A DNA stretch of 64,000 nucleotides, from the NCBI RefSeq assembly GCF_026016465.1, contig NZ_CP100390.1, forward strand, positions 1,216,001-1,280,000. Reading direction: 5' to 3'. The notes under the pieces were generated by a model. That model made no database searches. It worked only from the letters and a program-made list of their open reading frames with translations, and was not told where the DNA came from. This DNA comes from Alkalimarinus alittae. GTDB taxonomy: Bacteria; Pseudomonadota; Gammaproteobacteria; Pseudomonadales; Oleiphilaceae. Shown piece by piece: positions 1 through 8,060 of the stretch (within the stretch, counting starts at the first letter, position 1; every line of letters starts with the position of its first letter). A program made the translations under genes and the position numbers.

Positions 1-54
1 GTCACGGGAATAAGAGACTTTGGAGTAAAGGTCAAAGCCCGAAGTGACTTCCAC
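1..54 (+). other. ORF-less cassette, family I (3' end only)
   Basis: Holds only the last hairpin of the family (CTTTGG ... CCGAAG) and the conserved GTGACTTCCAC before the attC. The rest lies left of the window. Confidence 0.85.
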
Positions 55-146
55 ACCTAACCAGTAGCAGCATAGGACAACAACAAAAGCGGCCAAAGAG
101 AAAAAGCTGGCCGTTTTTGTTGTTGCCCATGTGCAAAGCGTTAGGT
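55..146 (+). repeat. attC 1, type A
   Basis: R'' ACCTAAC and R' GTTAGGT bound a 92-bp imperfect palindrome with a GCGGCC/GGCCGT stem. Confidence 0.88.
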
Positions 147-412
147 GTGCTACCAGTCAGTATTTATGGCGGTTTTGGTTTAAAGCGTGTGCGGTTTCGA
201 ACCAAAACCAGTGCAAAAGTGAAGCATTGAAAGTACCGTACTTTAATACGCTTGAGTTGTGGGGCATCCCACATTAACGATTGAAATTAGCGTTTAAAAT
301 TCTTCGCTTCAGTCTTCGTGCAAAAAGGATGAAGTGGAGTAAATATTAGAAGGTATGGATCACGGGAATAAGAGACTTTGGAGAAAGTATCAAAGTCCGA
401 AGTGACTTCCAC
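141..412 (+). other. ORF-less cassette, family I (reference copy)
   Basis: This 272-nt body has no plausible + strand gene. Inverted repeats in order: GGTTTTGGTT (171-180) with AACCAAAACC (200-209); GTGGG (259-263) with CCCAC (268-272); CTTCGCTTCA (302-311) with TGAAGTGGAG (330-339); ACTTTGGA (375-382) with TCCGAAGT (396-403). GTGCAAAAG and CGTGCAA are conserved between stems. Identical copies lie at 2415 and 6124. A structured RNA is inferred, not shown. Confidence 0.85.
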
Positions 413-498
413 ACCTAACCAATAGCAGCATAGGACAACAACAAAAGCGGCCAAAGAGCCGGCCGCTTTTGTTGTTGCCCATGTGCAAGGCGTTAGGT
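413..498 (+). repeat. attC 2, type A
   Basis: 86 bp, ACCTAAC to GTTAGGT, with a GCGGCC...GGCCGC stem. Confidence 0.88.
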
Positions 499-763
499 GT
501 GCTACCAGACTGTATTTATGGTGTTTTTGGTTTTAACATTGTGCGATTGCGACCCAAAACCAGTGCAAAAGTGAAGCATTGAAAGTACCGTACTTTACTA
601 CGCTTTAGTTGTGGGGCAACCCACATTAACGGTTGGATTAAGCGTTTAAAGTTCTTCGCTTCGGTCTTCGTGCAAGCACGCTAGAGTGGAGTAAAAATTT
701 AAGGTGTGGATCACGGGAATAAGAGCCTTTGGAATAAAGGTCAAAGTCTGAAGTGGCGTCCAC
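493..763 (+). other. ORF-less cassette, family I
   Basis: 271 nt. Carries the family hairpins; the third has the CGTGCAAGCACG variant loop, which can itself fold as a small hairpin. Confidence 0.83.
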
Positions 764-855
764 ACCTAACAAGTAGCAGCATAGGACAACAACAAAAGCG
801 GCCAAAGAGAAAAAGCTGGCCGTTTTTGTTGTTGCCCATGTGCAAAGCGTTATGT
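764..855 (+). repeat. attC 3, type A
   Basis: 92 bp, ACCTAAC to GTTATGT. The next cassette holds the glyoxalase-like gene. Confidence 0.88.
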
Positions 856-874
856 GTAAGTAGAGTATTGAGAT

Positions 875-1240
875 ATGGAATTCCAAACGATCCCGGTTTT
901 ACGAATATTTGATGTAGAAAAGGCTAATGAATTCTACCTAGAGTTTCTTGGCATGACCTTGGATTGGGAGCATCGCTTTGAAAAAGGTGCCCCAATTTAT
1001 ATGCAGGTATCAAAAGGTAATTTAGTATTACATCTTAGTGAGCATTCTGGTGATTGCACACCAGGAGGCAAAGTCTTTTTAAATGTCAGTGACTTTGACT
1101 CACTATTCAAAGAAATAACTTCCCGAAAGTATAAATACAACAAGCCTTCAGTAGAGTTAGCTCCATGGGGCAGTCGGACTTTCACTGTTATCGATCCATG
1201 TTCTAATAAGTTACTTTTTAATGAACTATCAAACACATAA
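875..1240 (+). CDS. Glyoxalase/bleomycin-resistance superfamily (VOC fold) protein
   Basis: The 121-residue product matches the glyoxalase superfamily subgroup related to bleomycin-resistance proteins. It opens with PVLRIFDVEKANEFYLEFLG, followed by a DWEHRF segment, YMQVSKG, and LHLSEHSGD near residue 55. VOC proteins of this size bind metals or small toxic ligands as dimers of beta-alpha-beta-beta-beta modules, so binding or sequestering a small molecule is likely; the substrate is unknown. It is the only gene in its cassette, and its TAA stop lies inside the R'' box of the following attC, typical of tightly packed cassettes. The ATG at 875 is the only start that fits the fold. Confidence 0.82.
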   Translation: MEFQTIPVLRIFDVEKANEFYLEFLGMTLDWEHRFEKGAPIYMQVSKGNLVLHLSEHSGDCTPGGKVFLNVSDFDSLFKEITSRKYKYNKPSVELAPWGSRTFTVIDPCSNKLLFNELSNT

Positions 1241-1326
1241 CAATCAGCAGCAAGGGACAACAACAAAAGCGGCCAAAGAGAAAAAGCCGGCCGTTTTTGT
1301 TGTTGCCCATGTGCAAAGCGTTATAT
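1235..1326 (+). repeat. attC 4, type A
   Basis: 92 bp, ACATAAC to GTTATAT. One of only two type A sites that follow a gene cassette. Confidence 0.86.
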
Positions 1327-1345
1327 TTTTTAATAGGAGCATAAA

Positions 1346-1576
1346 TTGAAGGAAGGGGAGCCATCATGGATAGCACTTATTTACCCAGTTATTGCTATTC
1401 CTTTCAAATTACTAGCTCGTTATTTACCTCTACCAATAGCTATTTATTCATTTTTTGAAAGCAGTTGGTCACCAGTTTTGGTATACCTAGTTATAGTGGT
1501 GGTAGGTCTTGTTATTCTTCACTATTTTGAGAAATATACGTTAAAGAAGGTAAATGGTTGTTCAACTGAAATATAA
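1346..1576 (+). CDS. Small membrane protein, cassette-encoded
   Basis: The 76-residue product has two hydrophobic segments, about residues 8-30 and 40-60, and a short basic C-terminus. The TTG start at 1346 is chosen because AGGAG lies six bases upstream (1335-1339) and no ATG is better placed. Sole gene of its cassette. I do not recognise the family, and function is unknown. Confidence 0.6.
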   Translation: MKEGEPSWIALIYPVIAIPFKLLARYLPLPIAIYSFFESSWSPVLVYLVIVVVGLVILHYFEKYTLKKVNGCSTEI

Positions 1577-1702
1577 CAAGGCCAAGCAACATCAGCCATT
1601 TCATGGCTTGGACAGCCTTGCAGTCGTGCTTTTTGTGCATGGCTTCGCCATTGTTGCACAAAAATCACAACTACAAGTCTGCCGTTGTTGGCAGCGTTAG
1701 GT
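1571..1702 (+). repeat. attC 5, type B
   Basis: 132 bp, ATATAAC to GTTAGGT; long type with CACAAAAATCACAAC. Confidence 0.82.
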
Positions 1703-1967
1703 GTGCTAAATCCTTGTATTTGTAGTGTATATTTTAAATGTTTGTAGGTATTCGAACCAAACTCAGTGCAAAAGTTAAGCATTGAAAGTACCGTACTTTA
1801 CTACGCTTTAGTTGTGGGGCAGCCCACATTAGCGATTAAAAATAGAGTTCAAAATTCTTCGCTTCAGTCTTTGTGCAAAATGGATAAAGTGGAGTAAATA
1901 TTAAACGGTGTGAGTCACGGGAATAAGAGCCTTTGGAGCAAGTATCAAAGTCCGAAGTGGCGTCCAC
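1697..1967 (+). other. ORF-less cassette, family I
   Basis: 271 nt. The 5' head is the GTGCTAAATCC type; the GTGGG/CCCAC, CTTCGCTT/AAGTGGAG and TTTGGA/TCCGAA stems are kept. Confidence 0.83.
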
Positions 1968-2053
1968 ACCTAACAAAAAGCATCATAGGACAACAACAAA
2001 AGCGGCCAAAGAGCCGGCCACTTTTATTGTTGCCCATGTGCAAAGCGTTAGGT
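1968..2053 (+). repeat. attC 6, type A
   Basis: 86 bp, ACCTAAC to GTTAGGT. Confidence 0.88.
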
Positions 2054-2316
2054 GTCTTAAAGTTCAGTGGCGACGGTGTTTCGGATTGAAAAAAGTGTAC
2101 GTTTGCCATAATAATTAGTGCAAAAGTTAAGCACCGAAAGTGCCGCTCAGTAATCCACTTGGGTTGTGGGGCCTCTCGCATTAACGTTAGTATTTTGAGT
2201 TTAAAATTCTTCGCTCAGTTCGTCGTGCAAAATGGATAGAGCGGAATAAAGATTAAAGTGTTGTTAGGGGGAGTGAGGAACTTCGGGGAAATATCAAAGT
2301 CCGAAGTGAATTGAAC
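2048..2316 (+). other. ORF-less cassette, divergent family I member
   Basis: 269 nt with a different head (GTGTCTTAAAGTTCAG). The third stem reads CGCTC (2212-2216) with GAGCG (2239-2243), and the last is CTTCGG/CCGAAG. Useful for covariation against the copy at 15611. Confidence 0.8.
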
Positions 2317-2420
2317 ACCTAACAAAAAGCTCAAAAGGACAAATATTCGCTGTCACTTTTTATGCAAAGAGCCGCATAAAAACCGCCATCAAACATTTGC
2401 CCATTAGCTGGGCGTTAGGT
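2317..2420 (+). repeat. attC 7, type C
   Basis: 104 bp, ACCTAAC to GTTAGGT. A rare ORF-less cassette with a type C site. Confidence 0.83.
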
Positions 2421-2686
2421 GTGCTACCAGTCAGTATTTATGGCGGTTTTGGTTTAAAGCGTGTGCGGTTTCGAACCAAAACCAGTGCAAAAGTGAAGCA
2501 TTGAAAGTACCGTACTTTAATACGCTTGAGTTGTGGGGCATCCCACATTAACGATTGAAATTAGCGTTTAAAATTCTTCGCTTCAGTCTTCGTGCAAAAA
2601 GGATGAAGTGGAGTAAATATTAGAAGGTATGGATCACGGGAATAAGAGACTTTGGAGAAAGTATCAAAGTCCGAAGTGACTTCCAC
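2415..2686 (+). other. ORF-less cassette, family I (identical to copy at 141)
   Basis: 272 nt. By eye identical to the copies at 141 and 6124, including the following attC. Confidence 0.85.
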
Positions 2687-2772
2687 ACCTAACCAATAGC
2701 AGCATAGGACAACAACAAAAGCGGCCAAAGAGCCGGCCGCTTTTGTTGTTGCCCATGTGCAAGGCGTTAGGT
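2687..2772 (+). repeat. attC 8, type A
   Basis: 86 bp, ACCTAAC to GTTAGGT; same sequence as attC 2. Confidence 0.88.
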
Positions 2773-3038
2773 GTGCTACCAGACTGTATTTATGGTGTTT
2801 TTGTTTTAAATAATGTGCGGTTTCGATCCAAATTCAGTGCAAAAGTTAAGTGCTGAAAGTGCCGTAAATTTACACGCTTGAGTTGTGGGGCAGCCCACAT
2901 TAACGGTTGAAAATAGCGTTTAAAATTCTTCGGTTCAATCATCGTGCAAGATGGATGAAGTGGAATAAAAATTAGAAGGTGTGAGTCACGGGAATAAGAG
3001 CCTTTGGAGTCAATATCAAAGTCCGAAGTGGCGTCCAC
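2767..3038 (+). other. ORF-less cassette, family I
   Basis: 272 nt with all family hairpins; third stem arm CTTCGGTTCA with TGAAGTGGAA. Confidence 0.83.
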
Positions 3039-3129
3039 ACCTAACCAGTAGCAGCATAGGACAACAACAAAAGCGGCCAAAGAGAAAAAACTGGCCGTTT
3101 TGTTGTTGCCCATGTGCAAAGCGTTAGGT
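3039..3129 (+). repeat. attC 9, type A
   Basis: 91 bp, ACCTAAC to GTTAGGT. Confidence 0.88.
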
Positions 3130-3395
3130 GTGCTACCAGTCAGTATTTATGGCGTTTTTGGTTTAAAGCGTGTGCGGTTTCGATCAAAAAACAGTGCAAA
3201 AGTTAAGTGTTGTGTATACCGTAAAGTTACACGCTTGAGTTGTGGGGTAGCCCTCATTAACGATTGTACTTAGCGTTTAAAATTCTTCGTTTCAATCTTC
3301 GTGCAAGATGGATGAAGTGGAATAAAAATTAGAAGGTGTGAGTCACGGGAATAAGAGACTTTGGAGTAAAGGTCAAAGTCCGAGGTGACTTCCAC
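3124..3395 (+). other. ORF-less cassette, family I
   Basis: 272 nt. The second stem is degraded (GTGGGGTAGCCCTC); the others are kept. Confidence 0.83.
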
Positions 3396-3487
3396 ACCTA
3401 ACCAGTAGCAGCATAGGACAACAACAAAAGCGGCCAAAGAGAAAAAGCTGGCCGTTTTTGTTGTTGCCCATGTGCAAAGCGTTAAGT
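3396..3487 (+). repeat. attC 10, type A
   Basis: 92 bp, ACCTAAC to GTTAAGT. Confidence 0.88.
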
Positions 3488-3521
3488 TTTTTAAGTCGTT
3501 TTAACAAACAAGGAGAATACA

Positions 3522-3794
3522 ATGACATCATTGTTCACTTTTAAGACACTGATCACCCCAAAAATCATTCCTATTTTTTACTGGCTTGGTTTGATTGCCA
3601 ACGCAATTGGCGCGTTTAAAATTGCATCTATGTTTGGCGGTGTTGGTTTATTTGCAGGGATTGCTTCTTTCATTTTTGGATTTATCAGTATTAGAATTGG
3701 CTGCGAACTATTAATTGTATTGTTCAGAATTAATGAGAGCCTTAAAACTGTTGAAACTTTAAAATTATCTGAAACCTTGCAAGATAAAGGTTGA
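3522..3794 (+). CDS. DUF4282-family membrane protein
   Basis: The 90-residue product begins with a soluble LFTFKTLITPKII segment followed by two transmembrane helices (about residues 20-40 and 45-70), the layout of small DUF4282 proteins. A good Shine-Dalgarno, AGGAG at 3511-3515, precedes the ATG at 3522. It is the only gene in its cassette, directly after an ORF-less cassette. The molecular role of DUF4282 is not known to me; an inner-membrane location is inferred from the helices. Confidence 0.75.
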   Translation: MTSLFTFKTLITPKIIPIFYWLGLIANAIGAFKIASMFGGVGLFAGIASFIFGFISIRIGCELLIVLFRINESLKTVETLKLSETLQDKG

Positions 3795-3799
3795 ATCCA

Positions 3800-3880
3800 A
3801 CTTAACCAGTAGCAGCATAGGACGCCCAATACTACGCACTTCGTGCTCCATATTGGCCGCCTATGTGCTTGGCGTTATAC
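3800..3880 (+). repeat. attC 11, singleton type
   Basis: 81 bp, ACTTAAC to GTTATAC. Starts like type A (AGTAGCAGCATAGGAC), but its interior is different. Confidence 0.8.
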
Positions 3881-3893
3881 GTAAAAGAACATT

Positions 3894-4259
3894 ATGAATA
3901 AATCAAATTTTGTACTCATTGTTATACTTATTAGCTTTCTAGTGAGTGGGATAGTAGAAGGTATTTTTAGCTTTAGTATTTCAGACCAGCAAGCTATAAC
4001 TGTGGCCCACTCAATATTTATTGCTGTTTGTGTTTTTATTTGGTGCGGCCGGCATGCTAAGGAAAATGAGTTACGAAAAATTGGTGGTTATAAAGTTTTT
4101 TGTGCGGTATTTCCAATAATAGGTGTACCTGTATACTTTTTCCGTTTTTTTGGCTTTAAATCTGGAACTGTGAAAACAGGAAAAGCATTGTTCTATCTTC
4201 TATTGATCGTCATAGTCATTGCTTTACCTATTATTTTTATACCGAAATTAATAGGCTAA
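3894..4259 (+). CDS. Four-helix membrane protein, cassette-encoded (copy 1 of 2)
   Basis: The 121-residue product has four hydrophobic stretches (about residues 6-26, 36-54, 68-88, 97-118) and a basic loop after the second. The coding sequence is repeated at 25506-25871 with an identical protein, although the preceding attC sites differ (type A-like chimera here, type A there). Identical copies 21 kb apart point to recent cassette duplication. I do not recognise the family. Confidence 0.68.
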   Translation: MNKSNFVLIVILISFLVSGIVEGIFSFSISDQQAITVAHSIFIAVCVFIWCGRHAKENELRKIGGYKVFCAVFPIIGVPVYFFRFFGFKSGTVKTGKALFYLLLIVIVIALPIIFIPKLIG

Positions 4260-4282
4260 AATTAACTCTGGAATGAATAATC

Positions 4283-4366
4283 GTATAACCAGGCAATCAA
4301 AGATCGCCCTTACAGGGCTGGACCTCCACTGCTACGCAGTTCCGGCCCTTTATCGCAGCGTTAGGT
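4283..4366 (+). repeat. attC 12, type D
   Basis: 84 bp, GTATAAC to GTTAGGT, with GGACCTCCACTGC. Confidence 0.84.
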
Positions 4367-4631
4367 GTGCTAAATCCTTGTATTTGTAGTGTATATTTCA
4401 AAGTGGTGTAGGTTTTTTTAACCAAATTCATTGCAAAAGTTAAGTGTTGAAAGTGCCGTAAAGTTAAAGGCTTTAGTTGTGGGGCATCCCACATTAACGG
4501 TTGGATTAAGCGTTTAAAATTCTTCGCTTCTATCTTAGTGCAAGATGGATGAAGTGGAGTAAAAATTAAGGGTGTGGATCACGGGAATAAGAGCCTTTGG
4601 AATAAAGGTCAAAGTCTGAAGTGACGTCCAC
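4361..4631 (+). other. ORF-less cassette, family I
   Basis: 271 nt, GTGCTAAATCC head, GTGGG/CCCAC stem intact. Confidence 0.83.
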
Positions 4632-4719
4632 ACCTAACAATAAGCATCATAGGAAAATTAATAAAAGCGGCCAAAAAGACGGCCACGTTTATTAATTTCC
4701 CATGTGCAAGGCGTTAGGT
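4632..4719 (+). repeat. attC 13, type A2
   Basis: 88 bp, ACCTAAC to GTTAGGT, with the AATTAATAAAAG arm. Confidence 0.87.
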
Positions 4720-4730
4720 GTGTGTTCTGG

Positions 4731-5542
4731 TCAACTCCAGCCGGACACTTTCCTAAAGGAATTCTCAAACTCAATTGGCGACTGATCAGCATTAGCTGAA
4801 TGTAGTCGATCAACATTATAATATTTCATGTATTTTGTTACGTCTTCTTGCATATGTTCACGCGTTGGTTGCGGCACTTTAAGCAACCAATCATGTTTTA
4901 AACTACCGAAAAAACGTTCAACAACAGCGTTATCCCAGCACGCTCCAACATCACCCATGCTCGCACGACAATTTAACCTTTTCAATAAACGCCTACAAAG
5001 CCATTACTTGTGTATTGAGAGCCGCGATCACTGTGGAATACCACCCCTTTTGGAGGTTTTCGCAAGTGATGTGCTTTTGTTAGTGCTTTCTCCACTAGAT
5101 TACGCGTCATGCGCTTAGATATATGCCAGCCAACAATACGGCGTGAATATAAATCCATCACAATGGCTAGATAAAGCCAGCCTTCACCTGTCTTTAAGTA
5201 ACTTACATCGCCAGCCCATACTTGATTTGGCCCAACAGGGTTAAAGTTCATGTTTAGCAGGTTGTCTGCAACACTATCGCTATGTTTTCGTTTTGTTGTG
5301 ACTTTATAAGCAATACGCTGGGTCACAACTAACTTCAGTTTTTTCATTAATTTAATTACGCGATAACGCGTTACTTTAAAGCCTTCTTTGCGTAATACCT
5401 TAACAAGCTCTCGACTACCCAAGCTGTTTCGACTTGCTTGAAACAAAACTTTAGTACGTCGATACAAGCGCAGTGTTTCATCGTTTATTAATTCACCTGG
5501 TTTTTTTAACCAAGCATAATAAGCGGATGAACTAACCTGCAT
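4731..5542 (-). pseudogene. IS3-family OrfB transposase, frameshifted
   Basis: Reading from 5542 downward, the protein has the integrase-core pieces VWAGDVSYL (first Asp) and FHSDRGSQYTS (second Asp), then stops at 4982. The remaining C-terminus, with CWDNAVVERFFGSLKH (catalytic Glu), continues in another frame from about 4985 to 4731. One missing base in the run coding for NGF-RRLLKR explains the break, so OrfB is probably inactive. The N-terminus would normally be made by programmed frameshifting from OrfA. Confidence 0.85.
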
Positions 5543-5601
5543 TGCTTGGCACGCTATTGATATGGTGTACTTTGTACCAAGCTTACTGATAAATGAATAT
5601 T

Positions 5602-5889
5602 TTATTTCATTTCTTTCGCAAAGAAGGCGCTGGCCTTTTTTAATATCTCACGCTCCATTTGTAAGCGCTTATTATCTTTTCTAAGCTGAATCAGTTCTGC
5701 TCGTTCATCAACTGACAGCATTTCACCTGAAGCCTGCTTTTTGTGTTTTACGACCCAGTTATATAAGATTTTGTCAGTGACGCCTAATGATGCGGCAGCC
5801 TCTACAACGGTATAATTTTGTTCGAGCACTAAAGCAACTGCTTCTTGTTTAAACTCGTCTGGATAACTTTTATTTGTTCGTTTAGTCAT
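5602..5889 (-). CDS. IS3-family OrfA (helix-turn-helix)
   Basis: The product starts MTKRTNKSYPDEFKQEAV and carries the HTH_Tnp_1 pattern (YTVVEAAASLGVTDKILYNW), then a leucine-rich coiled coil (residues 65-95). An upstream in-frame ATG at 5919 exists, but the family start is at 5889. In IS3 elements OrfA binds the inverted repeats and is fused to OrfB by -1 frameshifting; OrfB here is broken. Confidence 0.86.
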   Translation of the reverse strand: MTKRTNKSYPDEFKQEAVALVLEQNYTVVEAAASLGVTDKILYNWVVKHKKQASGEMLSVDERAELIQLRKDNKRLQMEREILKKASAFFAKEMK

Positions 5890-5948
5890 ATTCACCTCAA
5901 TAATAGGATTATATTCCATTATTAAAGTGTCCTGTTAATTCAAACACA

Positions 5949-6037
5949 ACAAGTATCAATGTCCGAAGATAAATAAAAAAGCGTTGGGGGAATGAGTAAC
6001 TTCGGAATAACATATTAAAGTCCGAAGTGAAATAAAC
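5949..6037 (+). other. ORF-less cassette, long subtype, 3' remnant
   Basis: Matches the last part of the 351-nt copies at 15611 and 31960, including ACTTCGGA...TCCGAAGT. The 5' part was removed at the IS3 insertion. Confidence 0.8.
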
Positions 6038-6129
6038 CCCTAACAAGTAGCATCATAGGACAACAACAAAAGCGGCCAAAAAGAAAAGGCTGGCCACTTT
6101 TGCTGTTGCCCATGTGCAAAGCGTTAGGT
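6038..6129 (+). repeat. attC 14, type A
   Basis: 92 bp, CCCTAAC to GTTAGGT. Confidence 0.86.
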
Positions 6130-6395
6130 GTGCTACCAGTCAGTATTTATGGCGGTTTTGGTTTAAAGCGTGTGCGGTTTCGAACCAAAACCAGTGCAAA
6201 AGTGAAGCATTGAAAGTACCGTACTTTAATACGCTTGAGTTGTGGGGCATCCCACATTAACGATTGAAATTAGCGTTTAAAATTCTTCGCTTCAGTCTTC
6301 GTGCAAAAAGGATGAAGTGGAGTAAATATTAGAAGGTATGGATCACGGGAATAAGAGACTTTGGAGAAAGTATCAAAGTCCGAAGTGACTTCCAC
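6124..6395 (+). other. ORF-less cassette, family I (identical to copy at 141)
   Basis: 272 nt. Third identical copy, after 141 and 2415. Confidence 0.85.
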
Positions 6396-6481
6396 ACCTA
6401 ACCAATAGCAGCATAGGACAACAACAAAAGCGGCCAAAGAGCCGGCCGCTTTTGTTGTTGCCCATGTGCAAGGCGTTAACT
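6396..6481 (+). repeat. attC 15, type A
   Basis: 86 bp, ACCTAAC to GTTAACT. Confidence 0.88.
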
Positions 6482-6491
6482 GTAGGTAGGC

Positions 6492-6905
6492 ATGGACGAC
6501 GAACTAGACTTTGAAAAATGGGAAGCAGCAATTGGTAAACTGATATTAGCCTGCTCACGTGTAGAGTATGAATTAATTCGACTCTATGAGAAGTGGTTGC
6601 CTGATAGGGTATATCACAAAGATGCGTATCTAAGCCGTTTTGATAAATCAATTGGTGTTGCAAGGCGGTCATTAAAAAACGGAGACACCATTTCCGAACT
6701 CCTAGTTCATATGAAAAAGGCAGCTAATATTAGGCACCTTATTGCTCATAACCCTATACATTATTCATCAGAAACAAATGACTTTCATATTTTTGATTTA
6801 AAAAATAATGAAAATTCTGTTTGTATTAATGAATTGCTGTCAATTTCAGAATCGATTGGAATCATTTCAACTGAACTTGCAGTGCAGCTGAGAATAAATG
6901 TATAA
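6492..6905 (+). CDS. Hypothetical protein with HEPN-like RX4H motif
   Basis: This 137-residue soluble, helix-rich protein contains RHLIAHN near residue 81. That matches the RX4-6H signature of HEPN-domain RNases, and the spacing from a preceding long helix fits. It is acidic, with no signal peptide or membrane segment. It could be a stand-alone HEPN toxin or an immunity-type protein; no partner antitoxin is in the cassette. Family membership is inferred from the motif alone. Confidence 0.5.
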   Translation: MDDELDFEKWEAAIGKLILACSRVEYELIRLYEKWLPDRVYHKDAYLSRFDKSIGVARRSLKNGDTISELLVHMKKAANIRHLIAHNPIHYSSETNDFHIFDLKNNENSVCINELLSISESIGIISTELAVQLRINV

Positions 6906-6908
6906 AAC

Positions 6909-7040
6909 AGTTAACAAGGCCAAGCAACATCAGCCACTACGTGGCTTGGACAGCCTTGCAGCCGCGCTTTTTGTGCATGGCTTCGCCATTATTGCACAAA
7001 AATCACAACTACAAGTCTGCCGTTGTTGGCAGCGTTAGCT
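6909..7040 (+). repeat. attC 16, type B
   Basis: 132 bp, AGTTAAC to GTTAGCT. Confidence 0.83.
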
Positions 7041-7055
7041 TTCTCTGAGAGTTTT

Positions 7056-7445
7056 ATGAAAGATCCATGGAATCCAATTAATGAAGAGCTTAGAGAGTGG
7101 GCATATGATGCTGATTCGCTTTGGCCTACACAAGACTTTGATCTAGCAGTAGGCGAACTATATCTTTCGGATATTATTATAGAGTTGGCATCTGATAACA
7201 GCTGTCCCAAGCAACGCTTCTTCCTAAAATGTGCTTATTTGATCGTAGGTGATGCGGTAAGAACTGATTACCACACTGAAACTAGAGAAGACGTTAGTAA
7301 TTTTCTGAAGCAAGCAAGTAAAACCGGTAATGTTTACTTATTAAAGTTTGTAGAGCATGCTAAAGAACTTATGAGTAATCCATCAAAATTTGATTATGAT
7401 CAGTGGTGTGATGGAGGTCTTGCCAATGTGCAGTTCAAAAGCTAA
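7056..7445 (+). CDS. Hypothetical cytosolic protein
   Basis: 129 residues, acidic and mostly helical, with no membrane segment. The ATG at 7056 is used because the longer frame would begin inside the attC site. The TAA lies within the next R'' box. I do not recognise a family; the helical layout resembles small immunity proteins, but no diagnostic motif is visible. Confidence 0.55.
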   Translation: MKDPWNPINEELREWAYDADSLWPTQDFDLAVGELYLSDIIIELASDNSCPKQRFFLKCAYLIVGDAVRTDYHTETREDVSNFLKQASKTGNVYLLKFVEHAKELMSNPSKFDYDQWCDGGLANVQFKS

Positions 7446-7541
7446 CAAGTTGCTGCAGCGGACAAAATGTGCTGTCACCTTTTTTGCAAAGAAACGCAAA
7501 AAAACTGCCAACAAATTTTGCCGTTGAGCTAAGCGTTAGAG
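7440..7541 (+). repeat. attC 17, type C
   Basis: 102 bp, AGCTAAC to GTTAGAG. Confidence 0.82.
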
Positions 7542-7568
7542 GTTGGTCTTTAGGCAAAAGGAAGTAAT

Positions 7569-7940
7569 ATGAAAAAGTGTCCACATTGTGAAGAAAAGGC
7601 GATTCCATTATTGCACGTAATCGACTCGTCACCAGAAATTGGTGCCGTTTGCACTGGCTGTGGAAAGCAATCTAGCGTTGAATTTGGTGCTTCATTTCTG
7701 AATTTACTAATGCACTTCACGCTAATATTTTACGTATGGACAACTATAAAAAGTGGCAGTGAATACAGCCTTATAGGAACATATATTGTAATGGCAATTC
7801 TAATTGAAGCTGTTTATATTTGGACTGCTCCATTTTCAATAAAGCCAGACAATATGATTAAACTCATTAGCCGAAGCTTAATTGCAATAGTATTGGGGTT
7901 GTTGTCTGTATCCGTAATAATCGGACAATTAAACCTATAA
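7569..7940 (+). CDS. Zinc-ribbon membrane protein (copy 1 of 2)
   Basis: The 123-residue product has an N-terminal CPHC...CTGC zinc ribbon (residues 4-35), then three hydrophobic helices (about residues 45-62, 70-88, 100-120). The cassette at 11308-11679 encodes a protein differing at only a few residues, with changes at the DNA level. The two are therefore older duplicates than the identical pairs elsewhere in the array. Function is unknown. Confidence 0.68.
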   Translation: MKKCPHCEEKAIPLLHVIDSSPEIGAVCTGCGKQSSVEFGASFLNLLMHFTLIFYVWTTIKSGSEYSLIGTYIVMAILIEAVYIWTAPFSIKPDNMIKLISRSLIAIVLGLLSVSVIIGQLNL

Positions 7941-8038
7941 CAAGTAGCTCAATAGGACAAATATTCGCTGTCACTTTTTGTGCAAAAACACGCACAAAAA
8001 CCGCCATCAAACATTTGCCCATTAGCAAAGCGTTAGCT
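7935..8038 (+). repeat. attC 18, type C
   Basis: 104 bp, CTATAAC to GTTAGCT. Confidence 0.8.
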
Positions 8039-8060
8039 GTAAATTATGGAAATTCTATAA

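Larger units (their letters stand above)
4721..5948 (-). mobile_element. IS3-family insertion sequence
   Basis: About 1.23 kb with related ends, TGTGTT...GGACACTTT at the left and the complementary AAAGTGTCC...AACACA at the right. It encodes OrfA and a frameshifted OrfB on the minus strand. Left of it only seven bases of an ORF-less cassette remain; right of it lies the 3' end of a long-subtype ORF-less cassette. Insertion was therefore accompanied or followed by deletion. No target duplication is obvious. Confidence 0.85.

Noticed and set aside
375-403. Terminal hairpin of the ORF-less family as a Rho-independent terminator
   Set aside because: The stem is only 8 bp, has a 13-nt loop and is not followed by a run of T.
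375-412. Correlated A/C and T/G differences near the terminal hairpin taken as covariation
   Set aside because: The two positions do not pair in the fold and the correlation follows two sequence lineages, so shared ancestry explains it.
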